From Verrucomicrobiota bacterium (GTDB lineage: Bacteria; Verrucomicrobiota; Verrucomicrobiia; Limisphaerales; JADLHS01): a stretch of DNA of 64,000 bases. Shown in pieces: positions 38,583 to 49,122 of this stretch. Numbering within the stretch: position 1 is the stretch's first letter; each line of letters opens with the position of its first letter. The position numbers and the translations under genes are program-made. The notes beneath the pieces were generated by a model. It made no database searches, was not told where the DNA came from, and saw only the letters and a program-made list of their open reading frames with translations. The stretch is taken from contig JAKQDQ010000090.1 of NCBI GenBank assembly GCA_029573725.1, positions 88,028 through 152,027 of the forward strand, written 5' to 3'.

Positions 38583-41500
38583 TCAGCCGATATCGGAGTG
38601 GTAAGCCTGCAGCGATTTCACCGCGGCCTTCCCGGCGCGATACTCAGCAATGCCCAGGACCGCCGCGTGGGCGGCGGCCGTCGTGGTCAGATAGGGCACC
38701 TTGTATTTGATCGCGGCTTTCCGGATATAGGCGTCGTCCTGCGCGCTCATTTTCCCCGAGGGCGTATTGATGATCAGATCAATCTCGCGGCTCTTGATCT
38801 CGTCGGCGACGTTGGGGCGCTGATGTTCGTGGATCTTGTAGCTGAGTTCCACCTTCACCCCGTGGGCGCCCAGGAATTTGTGCGTGCCGCCCGTGGCCTT
38901 GATGCGGAAGCCCAGTTTTTGAAATTCGCGCGCGGTCGGGAGCACGTCCGGCTTGTCCGCATCTGTCACGGAGATGAACACCGTGCCCTTCTGCGGCAAC
39001 GCGGAGAGCGCGGCCTCCTGCGATTTGAAATACGCCAGCCCGAAGCTCGGGGCCATGCCGAGGACTTCGCCGGTGGAACGCATCTCCGGCCCCAACACGG
39101 GGTCCACCTCCGGAAACATGTTGAAGGGCAGCACGACTTCCTTCACGCCGATGTGCGGCAGCTTCCGGCGCTGCAGCTTCAAGTCCTTGAGCTTGGCGCC
39201 CAGCATCAGTTGCGTGGCCAGGCGCGCCATCGGCACATTGCAGACCTTGCTGACCAGCGGCACGGTGCGCGAGGCGCGCGGGTTGGCCTCGATCACATAG
39301 ACCTGGTCCTGGCAGATGGCGTATTGGATGTTCATGACCCCGCAGACCTTCAATTCGCGGCTGATGCGCCGGGTGTATTCCTCGATGGTCTTGATGTGTT
39401 TTTCCGACAGCGTCACGGGCGGAATCGCGCAGGCCGAATCGCCGGAATGGATGCCGGCCTGCTCAATGTGCTCCATCACGGCCGGCACAAAGGCATCCGT
39501 GCCGTCGGCCAGCGCGTCGGCCTCGGCCTCAATGGCATTGACGAGAAAACGGTCAATGAGAATGGGGCGCTCCGGCGCAAGGTCCACGGCCTTGTTTACG
39601 TACTCCTGCAGCATTGCCTCGTCATGCACCACCTCCATGCCGCGGCCCCCCAGCACGAACGACGGCCGCACCATCACCGGATAGCCGATCTTCGCCGCAA
39701 TCTCCTTTGCGTCGGCAAAACTGCTGGCCATGCCGGCTTCCGGCATGGGAATCTGCATCCGCTCCATCATCCGCCGGAAACGATCGCGGTCCTCCGCCAG
39801 ATCAATTACGTCAGGGGTGGTGCCCAGCACCTTCACGCCCGCCGCCTCGAGTTCCTTCGCAATGTTGAGCGGCGTTTGCCCTCCGAACTGCACCACCACG
39901 CCTTCGGGCTTTTCCTTCTCGTAAATCGCAAGCACATCCTCGACGGTCAGGGGCTCGAAATAAAGTTTGTCAGACGTGTCGTAATCGGTGGAAACCGTTT
40001 CCGGATTGCAGTTGACCATGATGGTTTCGTAACCGGCTTCGCGCAGCGCGAACGCGGCGTGGACGCAGCAGTAATCAAACTCGATGCCCTGCCCGATGCG
40101 GTTTGGGCCGCCGCCCAGCACCATGACCTTTTTCCGCGCGCTGACCGGCGATTGATCCGGGCGATTGTAAGTCGAGTAGTAATAGCAGGTGCCCGGCGCC
40201 GCCCCACTCACCGGCAGTGCGTCCCATGCCGCCACCACGCCGAGTTTCTTGCGGTGTTCGCGAATCCGCACCTCGGGCACCTCGAGAAGCTTGCTCAAGT
40301 ATTTGTCCGCAAAACCATCCCGCTTGGCCTGAACCAACAAATCATCCGGCAAAGTCCGGCCTTTGCATTGCAGCAGCTTTTCCTCCAGCTCGACCAGTTC
40401 CTTCATCTGTTCGATGAACCACGCCTTGATCGCGGTTTTCGCGTGCAGTTCCTCCACGGTCGCGCCCTTGCGCAGCGCCTCATACATGATCCACTGCCGT
40501 TCGCTGGACGGCTCGCTGAGCATGGCCATCAGTTCCGGCAGGGAACGTTGGTGGAAATCCCTGGCAAAACCCAGGCCGTACCGGCCGTTTTCGAGCGAAC
40601 GGATCGCCTTTTGGAACGCCTCCTTGTAGGTTTTGCCGATGCTCATCACTTCGCCAACCGCGCGCATCTGCGTGCCGAGTTTATCCACCGACCCCTTGAA
40701 TTTCTCGAAGGCCCAACGCGCAAACTTGACGACCACGTAATCGCCGGAAGGTGTGTACTTCTCCAGCGTGCCATCGCGCCAATACGGAATTTCATCCAGC
40801 GTCATGCCCGTCGCGAGTTTGGCGGACACGAGCGCGATGGGAAATCCGGTCGCCTTCGAGGCCAAGGCCGAAGAGCGGGAGGTGCGGGGATTGATTTCGA
40901 TGATGACGACGCGCCCGGTCCTGGGATCGTGGGCGAACTGGGTGTTCGTACCGCCAATGACGCCGATGGATTCAACAATCCGGTAGGCATAATCCTGCAG
41001 TTTGGCCTGCAGCTTCGGGTCAATGGTAAGCATCGGCGCGACGCAATACGAATCGCCGGTGTGCACGCCCATCGCATCCACGTTCTCGATGAAACAAACC
41101 GTGATCATCTGGTTTTTGGCATCGCGAACGACCTCCAGCTCCAGTTCCTCCCAACCGAGCACCGATTCCTCAACGAGCACCTGCCCCACCATGCTGGCGG
41201 CCAGCCCGCGGCTGACCACGGTGCGTAATTCCTCGACGTTATAGACCAATCCGCCGCCCGTACCGCCCATCGTGTAGGCGGGGCGGATCACCACGGGGTA
41301 GCCCAGTTCCGTCGCCACCTTTTCCGCTTCCTCGACCGTGAATGCCGGGGCGCTCTTGGGCAGATCAATGCCCAGGCGCTTCATGGTTTCCTTGAAGACA
41401 ATCCGGTCCTCGCCCTTTTCGATCGCATCCAAATCCACCCCGATGATCTGGACGCCGTACCTGGCGAGCACCCCGGCCTTGGCCAGCTGCGACGACAAAT

Positions 41501-41789
41501 TCAACCCGGTCTGTCCGCCGAGGTTCGGCAGCAACGCATCCGGCCGCTCCTTCTCAATGATCTCCGTGAGCGACGGCACGGTGAGCGGCTCGATGTACGT
41601 GATGTCGGCGGTGCCCGGATCGGTCATGATGGTGGCCGGATTGGAGTTCACCAGCACGATTTGGTAGCCGAGGGCGCGCAGCGCCTTGCAGGCCTGCGTG
41701 CCGGAGTAGTCGAATTCGCAGGCCTGGCCAATGATGATCGGCCCCGACCCGATGATGAGGACTTTCTTGATGTCGTTGCGTCGAGACAT
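38583..41789 (-). CDS. carB: carbamoyl-phosphate synthase large subunit
   Basis: KKVLIIGSGPIIIGQACEFDYSGTQACKALRALGYQIVLVNSNPATIMTDPG; duplicated ATP-grasp halves, C-terminal MGS-like domain. Confidence 0.97.
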   Translation of the reverse strand: MSRRNDIKKVLIIGSGPIIIGQACEFDYSGTQACKALRALGYQIVLVNSNPATIMTDPGTADITYIEPLTVPSLTEIIEKERPDALLPNLGGQTGLNLSSQLAKAGVLARYGVQIIGVDLDAIEKGEDRIVFKETMKRLGIDLPKSAPAFTVEEAEKVATELGYPVVIRPAYTMGGTGGGLVYNVEELRTVVSRGLAASMVGQVLVEESVLGWEELELEVVRDAKNQMITVCFIENVDAMGVHTGDSYCVAPMLTIDPKLQAKLQDYAYRIVESIGVIGGTNTQFAHDPRTGRVVIIEINPRTSRSSALASKATGFPIALVSAKLATGMTLDEIPYWRDGTLEKYTPSGDYVVVKFARWAFEKFKGSVDKLGTQMRAVGEVMSIGKTYKEAFQKAIRSLENGRYGLGFARDFHQRSLPELMAMLSEPSSERQWIMYEALRKGATVEELHAKTAIKAWFIEQMKELVELEEKLLQCKGRTLPDDLLVQAKRDGFADKYLSKLLEVPEVRIREHRKKLGVVAAWDALPVSGAAPGTCYYYSTYNRPDQSPVSARKKVMVLGGGPNRIGQGIEFDYCCVHAAFALREAGYETIMVNCNPETVSTDYDTSDKLYFEPLTVEDVLAIYEKEKPEGVVVQFGGQTPLNIAKELEAAGVKVLGTTPDVIDLAEDRDRFRRMMERMQIPMPEAGMASSFADAKEIAAKIGYPVMVRPSFVLGGRGMEVVHDEAMLQEYVNKAVDLAPERPILIDRFLVNAIEAEADALADGTDAFVPAVMEHIEQAGIHSGDSACAIPPVTLSEKHIKTIEEYTRRISRELKVCGVMNIQYAICQDQVYVIEANPRASRTVPLVSKVCNVPMARLATQLMLGAKLKDLKLQRRKLPHIGVKEVVLPFNMFPEVDPVLGPEMRSTGEVLGMAPSFGLAYFKSQEAALSALPQKGTVFISVTDADKPDVLPTAREFQKLGFRIKATGGTHKFLGAHGVKVELSYKIHEHQRPNVADEIKSREIDLIINTPSGKMSAQDDAYIRKAAIKYKVPYLTTTAAAHAAVLGIAEYRAGKAAVKSLQAYHSDIG

Positions 41790-42050
41790 GGCGGGCATTT
41801 TGAGCGAGCGACGCGCGTTTGTGAAATTCATTTTTCCAGGCGACGGCCAGTTTACGACTTGACTCTGCCCGATGCCGGGCCGGGACGCCCTTTCCCGGCG
41901 ACCTGCACAACAACCAGATCAAACCAGCCCCTGCGCCCGCCGGGCATCAAGCATCGCCGCAGGCGTCAACCGCCCTTCTCGCCCTGCGGAGCCCGTGCAA
42001 CTGCAATGCGGCTCCCGCCACAGCCCGGCGCGCCGGATTCCACATCCGCC

Positions 42051-44120
42051 TCACCGGGCGAGCACACGAAAGAAGCGCCGCGGTTCCTGCCCCCCGAACT
42101 GATTCGTATAATCAAACGCGCCGAAGGCATCAAATTGATTGGTCCAAAGCGGGGTCCAGGCGTCCATGGGCCGCGTGATTTCCGTCGTGGTCAACAGGAC
42201 GAAATTGCCGCCCGCCGCGCCGCCAAAACCGGTGAGGTTGACGCTGTCGCCGGCAATCAACGGGGGACACAGGCTCAACGCGTCCGCATCGGCGATCCCA
42301 TAACCCGTCAGACGGTACGCGCCGCTGTCGTTCACGCCGGCACCATCAATCATCAGGGTGTAACTGCCGGTGTTGGTGCCGGGGTAGTTCAACGTGACGG
42401 TGCTGGCATGCTGCGCGGTGGCCAGCAACCCGCCGGTACGGGAATACAACCGGACCCGCGGAGTGAAGCTGCCGCTCAGTTTTTCACAGACGATTGTGAA
42501 CGGATACCCTTTGCACGCGGCGAAGCTCCACAAATCCAGGTCGCCCAGGGCAATGGCGCCATCATACGCCACGCCGTTGGTGAGCCGGCCGCCCTCGTCA
42601 CCGGGAGAAACCGTAAAGGCGCCCGGAAATTGTCCGAAATTGAGGGTGTACGGCCCTGTGCCGTCGTAGTAATAGCTTTGCTGCAGCACGGTGTACGTGC
42701 CGCTGTTGGTAACCTGCGTGAAGATTGAGACATCACGATGCGAACTACCACCGCCGGGGGCGTCGGCAATCAGGGCGCCATTGGGCCCATAGAGCTGGAG
42801 CCACGGACGGTAATCCGGGGCGCCAACGCGCAGCGCGATGTTGTCGCCGGCCTGGGCCGGGAACGTCCAGACATCCAAATCACCCAGCGAATTGGTCCCG
42901 GCCTGGGTCAGGCCATTCCCCAGCGCCCCCCCTTCATCACCGGGTGAGACGGCATAAGCGCCGGGCACCCTGGTCAGCGTCAGCGTGTAGGAACTGCTCC
43001 GGCTGTAATAATAGCTCTGGGCCACAAGCAGAAAGGTGCCGGTGTTGGTGACCGTGCCGTAAACCCGGGCATCCGTGCCGCTGCTGCTGCCGCCCGCGTT
43101 TTCAAGCAACAACGCTCCATTCGGCCCGTAAAGTTGCAACCGGGGCCGCAGCCCCGGTGAACCGATCCGGAGGGCAATGTTGTCGCCGGCATTGGCGTCG
43201 AACCGCCAGAGGTCCAGATCGCCCTTGGCGATCTGTCCGGTGATTGCGGCGCCGTTGATGAGATCGCCGCCCTCGTCACCGGGCGAGACGACAAATGCAC
43301 CGGTGGATTTGGCGAGATGGATCGTGTAAGGGCCGGTACCGTTGGCGTAGTAGGATTGCACGACGACGGTGAACGTCGCATTGCTGGTGGCCACGGCTTC
43401 AACCAGCGCGTCGGTGTCACTGGAACCAGCGCCGGCTCCGACGTCCACCTGGGCGCCATTCGGGCCATAGATCATCAGGTGGGGGCGGAAGCCCGTGGCA
43501 CCGATGCGGACAGTCATCCGGTCACCGGCACTGGCCGCAATGCTCCACAGGTCAATGTCGCCCAGTGAATTTGTGCCGGAGTGCGCCGCGCCATTGATCA
43601 TCGTCCCCCCTTCGTCAGTCGGCGCGACTGTAAACCCGGCAGGGATCCGGGCCAGCGAAAGCGAATAAGCACCGCTGCCGTTGCCGTAAAAGCTGCTGAC
43701 GCGCACGGTGAACAGACCGTTGGTTGCCGCGGCAAGAGGGGTGATGCTGGCATCAATGGAACTGCTGCCCGCTCCGGCGCCGGCGGCCAGCGGCGTTCCG
43801 TTCGGGGCGTACAAGGTGATCAGGGGTCGAAACGTGGGCGCTCCGGCCCGCAACAGAATGGCGTCGCCGTTGGTGGCGTAGAAGGTGTAACTGTTCGTCG
43901 TTCCCAGCGCCAGAGTGCCGGGTTGATCAAACCCATTCGTCAGTGTCTGACTTCGAGCGGCAGGAGAAAGGATGGCAAGAAGGAAGAGAAGCGGCCAGGC
44001 CGGGAGATGCCGGGGGGAGTGTCGCCCGCGAGGCGCGCGGGCGGAGCGCAGGATTGTACTCAGTGTGGAGCGCGGCGTGTAGGCGAATTTCTCAAAAATG
44101 CATGGATTCATGTGTTTCAT
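42051..44120 (-). CDS. secreted protein of five tandem PPC-like (pre-peptidase C-terminal) modules
   Basis: Recurrent SPGDEGG..NG....G....GDLDLW.F.A..GDNIALR.G.....P.LQLYGPNGALL...QSYY..GTGPYTL pattern. Confidence 0.75.
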   Translation of the reverse strand: MKHMNPCIFEKFAYTPRSTLSTILRSARAPRGRHSPRHLPAWPLLFLLAILSPAARSQTLTNGFDQPGTLALGTTNSYTFYATNGDAILLRAGAPTFRPLITLYAPNGTPLAAGAGAGSSSIDASITPLAAATNGLFTVRVSSFYGNGSGAYSLSLARIPAGFTVAPTDEGGTMINGAAHSGTNSLGDIDLWSIAASAGDRMTVRIGATGFRPHLMIYGPNGAQVDVGAGAGSSDTDALVEAVATSNATFTVVVQSYYANGTGPYTIHLAKSTGAFVVSPGDEGGDLINGAAITGQIAKGDLDLWRFDANAGDNIALRIGSPGLRPRLQLYGPNGALLLENAGGSSSGTDARVYGTVTNTGTFLLVAQSYYYSRSSSYTLTLTRVPGAYAVSPGDEGGALGNGLTQAGTNSLGDLDVWTFPAQAGDNIALRVGAPDYRPWLQLYGPNGALIADAPGGGSSHRDVSIFTQVTNSGTYTVLQQSYYYDGTGPYTLNFGQFPGAFTVSPGDEGGRLTNGVAYDGAIALGDLDLWSFAACKGYPFTIVCEKLSGSFTPRVRLYSRTGGLLATAQHASTVTLNYPGTNTGSYTLMIDGAGVNDSGAYRLTGYGIADADALSLCPPLIAGDSVNLTGFGGAAGGNFVLLTTTEITRPMDAWTPLWTNQFDAFGAFDYTNQFGGQEPRRFFRVLAR

Positions 44121-44455
44121 ATTGCTGGTGAGTAGTTGTGACTGATCAGTACACCCATCGTTCGTCACTCAACGGCTATTGGGTGCGTTGGGGATTACAA
44201 CACCCTCCTCACCGCCTGTCAAGGGAATCGGAACCGACCGAAATCCCCGATGCACGGCCGGTCCTGGCAGTACCGATGCCCCGCGCGGAGATTTTCCCGA
44301 CTTGCCGCTCCGGAGTCCACTGGTGTACGGCCGAGGCGACCCGGATGCGCACGTCCCCCATCGGACGACGCGTTCGGCGATGGTTTTGCCCCGCCGTTCA
44401 AGCCGGGAACACCATCGTGCTTTGCGGTTTTCCGAACCTTTGACCATATTGGCGT

Positions 44456-47167
44456 GTGCTTGATCTTGCGGAACCCGACGGCGGCAGCGACCACGAATGG
44501 ATCTCGATTCGCGGCGCGCGCCAACACAACCTCAAAAATATCTCGCTCGCCCTTCCCCGCGATCAATTCGTGGTCATCACCGGGGTCAGTGGGTCGGGCA
44601 AAAGCACGCTGGCCTTTGACCTGTTGTTCAACGAGGGGCAGCGCCGGTTTCTCGATTCGATGAATGCCTATGCGCGGCAGTTCATCGAACAGATGGCGCG
44701 TCCGGACGTGGACCGGATCACCGGCCTGCCGCCCACGGTCAGCATTGAGCAGCGCACCACCCGCGGCGGCGGCAAAAGCACCGTGGCCACCGTCACGGAG
44801 ATTTATCACTTCATCCGGCTGCTGTTTGCACGACTCGGCACGCAGTATTGCCCGGATTGTCAGGTGGCCGTGACCGCGCAAACGCATGACGAACTCACCC
44901 GGCATCTGCAATCCGAGCGGCAGCGACGCGGGGAGCTGATACTGCTTGCGCCCGTGGTGCGGAATCGCAAGGGCTTTCACAGCGATATCGCGCATTGGGC
45001 GGCGACACACGGTTATCGTCAAATCCGTGCCGATGGCGAATTCTACCGTTCGGATCAACCCTTCCGACTGGACCGATTCCGGGAGCACGACGTGGAAATT
45101 GTCGTCGGGACGTTGACCACAAAATCTTCCTCCAATGGGCGTGCGCCGGAGCAATTGGTGGACGAAACACTCAAAATCGGCACCGGGACATTGTTCGCAC
45201 TTGATCGCCGCCGGCAACTCACCGTTCATTCCACGGAACGCGCCTGTCCGCGCTGCAGCCGCTCGTTTGCGCCCTTGGACCCCAAGAATTTTTCCTACAA
45301 TTCGGCGCAGGGCTGGTGCCCGCGGTGTCGCGGTTTCGGCGAACTGTTTTACCTGCCCGACGTCGAGCGCGGCGCCGACGCGGACGCCATCGAGGAAAGC
45401 TGGTGGAGCTGGGCCCAGGAGCGCGAGGTGTGTCCCGAATGTCACGGCTCACGCCTGAATCCGGTGGCCCGCGCGGTGCGCTTGCATCCAACGCCCCCGC
45501 CCGCCGGACAACCCGCCACGGCCGCAATCAGAAAGCAGGCGCCGACCATTGACACCTTCTCCGCGTTTGATGTCGCCGCCGCGCAGGAATATGTGCGCCG
45601 ATTGAAATTCACCGGCCCCGCGTCCGGAATTGCGCGCAGCCTCCTGCCGGAGATCCGCGAACGGCTGCGCTTCCTCAGTGCGGTCGGACTGGGTTACTTG
45701 CAATTGGGCCGGGCGATGCCGACGCTATCCGGTGGGGAAGCCCAGCGCATCCGCCTGGCCGCGCAACTGGGTTCAAATCTCAGCGGCGTGTTATACGTAT
45801 TGGACGAGCCGACCATCGGTCTGCACGCCCGGGACAACGAACAGCTTCTGGACGTGCTCCAAAAACTGCGCGCGCGCGGCAACTCCGTCGTCGTCGTGGA
45901 ACACGACGAAGCGACCATGCGGCGCGCCGATTGCGTGGTGGATCTGGGACCGGGCGCCGGCACGCGCGGCGGACAAGTGGTCGCCGTCGGCAGCCTCCCG
46001 GAACTGTTGCGTCATCCCGGGTCCGTCACCGGTCAGTATTTGCGGGCGAAACGCAAGTTTCCCGCCCGCGGGTCGCGCCGTCCAGTGTCCGGTCCGGGCA
46101 ACCGGCGGTTGACCGCCCGGCTCACCCTGCGCCACGCCGCCAGCAACAATTTGCAACGGCTCACCGTGAGTTTCCCGCTGGGGCGGTTCGTGGTCGTCAC
46201 CGGAGTCAGTGGCTCGGGCAAAAGCACGTTGATCCGCGAGTGTCTGTTGCCGGCCCTCAAGTCTGCATTGCCGCGCGCCGGCGCCCGCACCCGGCCGCCC
46301 TCCGCCGCCCGCGCCACCGGCCGGGTGAGCGGCCACGAACATTTGCAGGCGGTTTACGAAGTGGACCAGTCACCAATTGGGCGCACCCCGCGTTCAACCC
46401 CGGCAACCTATGTGGGTTTCTTCGACGATATCCGGCAACTGTTCGCGCAAGTGCCCGAGGCCCGGATGCGGGGCTACACCGCCAGCCGGTTTTCCTTCAA
46501 CAGCGCCTCGGGTCGCTGCCCGGAGTGCCAGGGCGCGGGACAGATCAAACTGGAGATGAACTTTCTCCCCACCGCCCACGTGCGTTGCGAGACCTGCAAT
46601 GGTTCGCGGTTCAATCTGGAAACATTGGACATCCGCTACGGGGGAAAAAACATCGCCGAGGTGCTGGACCTCCCGGTCGAAGCCGGCCTCGCGCACTTTG
46701 CCGGCGTGCCGAAGATCAAACGGGCCCTCGAAGCGTTGCGGGACACCGGACTGGATTATCTCAAGCTCGGGCAGCAAAGCCCGACCCTGAGCGGAGGCGA
46801 AGCGCAGCGCGTGAAGCTGGTGACGCACCTCCTGCACGGGTTGAAGCCCCAACCCGATCGGCCCCGGCACGAACCGGTCAAACGGAAACACAATCTGTTC
46901 ATCCTGGAAGAGCCGACCATCGGTCTGCACATGGCGGACGTGAAACGCCTCGTTGAAGTGTTGCAACGCCTGGTGGATGCCGGGCACACGGTCATCGTCA
47001 TCGAACACAATCTGGATCTCATTGCCGAGGCAGATTGGGTGATTGACCTCGGTCCGGAAGGCGGCGCAGCCGGCGGCCGTCTCGTCGGCGAAGGAACACC
47101 GGAAGCGATCGCCCGGAACAAATCTTCGCACACCGGCCGTTTCCTGCGTCAACGGCTCGCGTCATGA
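44456..47167 (+). CDS. uvrA: excinuclease ABC subunit A family protein
   Basis: ISIRGARQHNLKNISLALPRDQFVVITGVSGSGKSTLAFD; two ABC modules; CPDC, CPRC, CPEC zinc motifs; LSGGEAQRIRLA. Confidence 0.9.
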   Translation: MLDLAEPDGGSDHEWISIRGARQHNLKNISLALPRDQFVVITGVSGSGKSTLAFDLLFNEGQRRFLDSMNAYARQFIEQMARPDVDRITGLPPTVSIEQRTTRGGGKSTVATVTEIYHFIRLLFARLGTQYCPDCQVAVTAQTHDELTRHLQSERQRRGELILLAPVVRNRKGFHSDIAHWAATHGYRQIRADGEFYRSDQPFRLDRFREHDVEIVVGTLTTKSSSNGRAPEQLVDETLKIGTGTLFALDRRRQLTVHSTERACPRCSRSFAPLDPKNFSYNSAQGWCPRCRGFGELFYLPDVERGADADAIEESWWSWAQEREVCPECHGSRLNPVARAVRLHPTPPPAGQPATAAIRKQAPTIDTFSAFDVAAAQEYVRRLKFTGPASGIARSLLPEIRERLRFLSAVGLGYLQLGRAMPTLSGGEAQRIRLAAQLGSNLSGVLYVLDEPTIGLHARDNEQLLDVLQKLRARGNSVVVVEHDEATMRRADCVVDLGPGAGTRGGQVVAVGSLPELLRHPGSVTGQYLRAKRKFPARGSRRPVSGPGNRRLTARLTLRHAASNNLQRLTVSFPLGRFVVVTGVSGSGKSTLIRECLLPALKSALPRAGARTRPPSAARATGRVSGHEHLQAVYEVDQSPIGRTPRSTPATYVGFFDDIRQLFAQVPEARMRGYTASRFSFNSASGRCPECQGAGQIKLEMNFLPTAHVRCETCNGSRFNLETLDIRYGGKNIAEVLDLPVEAGLAHFAGVPKIKRALEALRDTGLDYLKLGQQSPTLSGGEAQRVKLVTHLLHGLKPQPDRPRHEPVKRKHNLFILEEPTIGLHMADVKRLVEVLQRLVDAGHTVIVIEHNLDLIAEADWVIDLGPEGGAAGGRLVGEGTPEAIARNKSSHTGRFLRQRLAS

Positions 47168-47222
47168 TCCTCCACTTCCTCCGGGAAACTCCGTCCGAAG
47201 TGACACCGCCAAGGTCCACCTG

Positions 47223-48365
47223 ATGCCGTCCACCGCTTCCCGCCCCGCCCATGCGCCGGCGCCCCCGCCGGGGCGGCGGAGTTTGTTCTCCCGGATCGGG
47301 CTGGGGTGCATGCTGTTTCTCCTGGGCGCGTGCCGCACGGCTCTCCCCCCGGCTGCACCACTGGAGCACATCCGGGTGCCGGAAGGACGTCGTGAATTCA
47401 CGCGGGCCACCAGCGGCCGGACATTCATTCCCTGGGGATTCAACTACGATCACGACCACCAGATGCGCTTGCTGGAAGATTACTGGGAAACCGAGTGGGA
47501 AACGGTGGTCGCGGATTTTCACGAAATGAAACAACTCGGCGCCAACGTGGTGCGCATCCACCTCCAATTGGCCCGGTTCATGGACAGCCCTGAGAAAGCG
47601 AACCAGGCATCATTGCAACAACTCACCCGCCTGCTCCAGCTCGCGGAGCGCACTGGGTTATACCTGGACCTCACGGGCCTGGCCAGCTACCGCAAAGCGG
47701 ACACGCCCAAGTGGTACGACGCCATGGACGAATCCGAACGCTGGCGGACGCAGGCGAAATTCTGGGAACTCATCGCCGCCACTGGCGCCGACAGTCCGTC
47801 CGTCTTTTGCTACGACCTCATGAACGAACCGTTCGTGCCCACGCAACCACGGGCTCCCGGCGACTGGCTTGCAGGACACCTGGGCGGATTTTATTATGTG
47901 CAGGCCCTCACGCTCACTCCCGCCGGACGAACTCCACCACAAGTTGCCCGGGCGTGGGTGGAGCAAATGGTGCGCGCCATTCGCCAGCATGATCAACGAC
48001 ATCTGATCACGCTCGGCATGTTGCCGAACAGCGGCCGCGCCCTGGTGGAAGCGGTGTCCCCGCATCTCGATTTCATTTCTGTTCACGAATACCCCCGAAG
48101 CGGCCGGGTGGAGGAAAGCCTGGGCCGGCTGAAACAGTTCGATGCGGGCAAGCCACTGCTGATCGAGGAGCTGTTTCCCCTGACCTGCACCGCACCGGAA
48201 CTCCATGAATTTATCAAGCGTTCCTCCCCGCCCGCATCCGGATGGATTGGTTTTTATTGGGGCCAAACCCCGGAGGAGTTGCAGCAGATCGAAGGCCTCC
48301 CCGCTGCCATTACGCGGGCCTGGTTGCAGTTGTTCCAGGCAGCCAATCCAAATCGAAATCGCTGA
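47223..48365 (+). CDS. glycoside hydrolase-like (GH5/cellulase fold) lipoprotein
   Basis: LFLLGACR lipobox; FIPWGFNYDHD...LGANVVRIHLQL...FCYDLMNEPFVP...YPRSGRVEESL...LIEELFPL. Confidence 0.78.
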   Translation: MPSTASRPAHAPAPPPGRRSLFSRIGLGCMLFLLGACRTALPPAAPLEHIRVPEGRREFTRATSGRTFIPWGFNYDHDHQMRLLEDYWETEWETVVADFHEMKQLGANVVRIHLQLARFMDSPEKANQASLQQLTRLLQLAERTGLYLDLTGLASYRKADTPKWYDAMDESERWRTQAKFWELIAATGADSPSVFCYDLMNEPFVPTQPRAPGDWLAGHLGGFYYVQALTLTPAGRTPPQVARAWVEQMVRAIRQHDQRHLITLGMLPNSGRALVEAVSPHLDFISVHEYPRSGRVEESLGRLKQFDAGKPLLIEELFPLTCTAPELHEFIKRSSPPASGWIGFYWGQTPEELQQIEGLPAAITRAWLQLFQAANPNRNR

Positions 48366-48471
48366 GGCACGGTCGGTTCGGGCAGGGCAATAATGTACCG
48401 ATCAACTCCCCGGATTTTCCAGGCGAGATGAACGACAACAAATGCCAGCACCAGCACATAACCTCAGCGGA

Positions 48472-48717
48472 TCAACTCCAATTCAGCCTGCCGGGATGAC
48501 GCGGATGCCGACAAATCAACACGAAGACTCCGCTCCAGAAAGCCAGCAACGCCACCCCACAGATTCGCGCTGAATCGCCCCCATCCAAAATCAGCAAGCT
48601 TAAGCCACCGAACACGGCTTGCAGCGCCACCGCGGCGAAGATCGGTCTCCGATACTGACCGGAGATGGGATAGGACAACGCAAAATCATTCTCTCGCTGC
48701 TTTACTTTGCCTGCCAC
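48472..48717 (-). CDS. small hypothetical membrane protein
   Basis: 81-aa ORF with two hydrophobic stretches; no recognised motif. Confidence 0.4.
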   Translation of the reverse strand: MAGKVKQRENDFALSYPISGQYRRPIFAAVALQAVFGGLSLLILDGGDSARICGVALLAFWSGVFVLICRHPRHPGRLNWS

Positions 48718-48754
48718 GCACCACTGCCGTCCAGCCTGCGAACGCTGGCTGAAA

Positions 48755-49033
48755 TTAAGAGCGCCCGTCCAACCGGCGTTTCCACAGTCGAGCCACCTGC
48801 AACACGGTGACCAAAAACAGGGAAAAAGCCGTGACGGCCGTGCCCAGAAAAATCCCCCAAATCATTCCCCCGGCCATCGCGTAGCGGGTCAGGTTGGCCG
48901 TCTCCGTGGGTGAGAACAGTTCGCGCACGAAGTCAGGAGAAATGAACGCCACCATCGCGGCAAACAATCCACCCAGCACTGCGGAAAACAGCGCTCCCAA
49001 CACCACATAGAAGAAATAGCGTAAAAACATCAT
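48755..49033 (-). CDS. small membrane protein, hypothetical
   Basis: MMFLRYFFYVVLGALFSAVLGGLFAAMVAFI...YAMAGGMIWGIFLGTAVTAFSLFLVTVLQ; transmembrane-like segments. Confidence 0.6.
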   Translation of the reverse strand: MMFLRYFFYVVLGALFSAVLGGLFAAMVAFISPDFVRELFSPTETANLTRYAMAGGMIWGIFLGTAVTAFSLFLVTVLQVARLWKRRLDGRS

Positions 49034-49122
49034 AAGCCGACTGTACCTCGCCGGTTGAATAGAGCCAGTCCCGTGCCGGGCTCAAATCAAACCGGGACCA
49101 CGGAGGCGCGCCGTTCCAAATT

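Noticed and set aside
38598-41228. 876-aa plus-strand ORF
   Set aside because: Antisense to carB; no recognisable domain, typical GC-rich shadow ORF
42590-43628. Periodic repeats as a CRISPR array
   Set aside because: The ~340-bp period is coding, encodes PPC-like protein modules and has no short identical repeats with unique spacers
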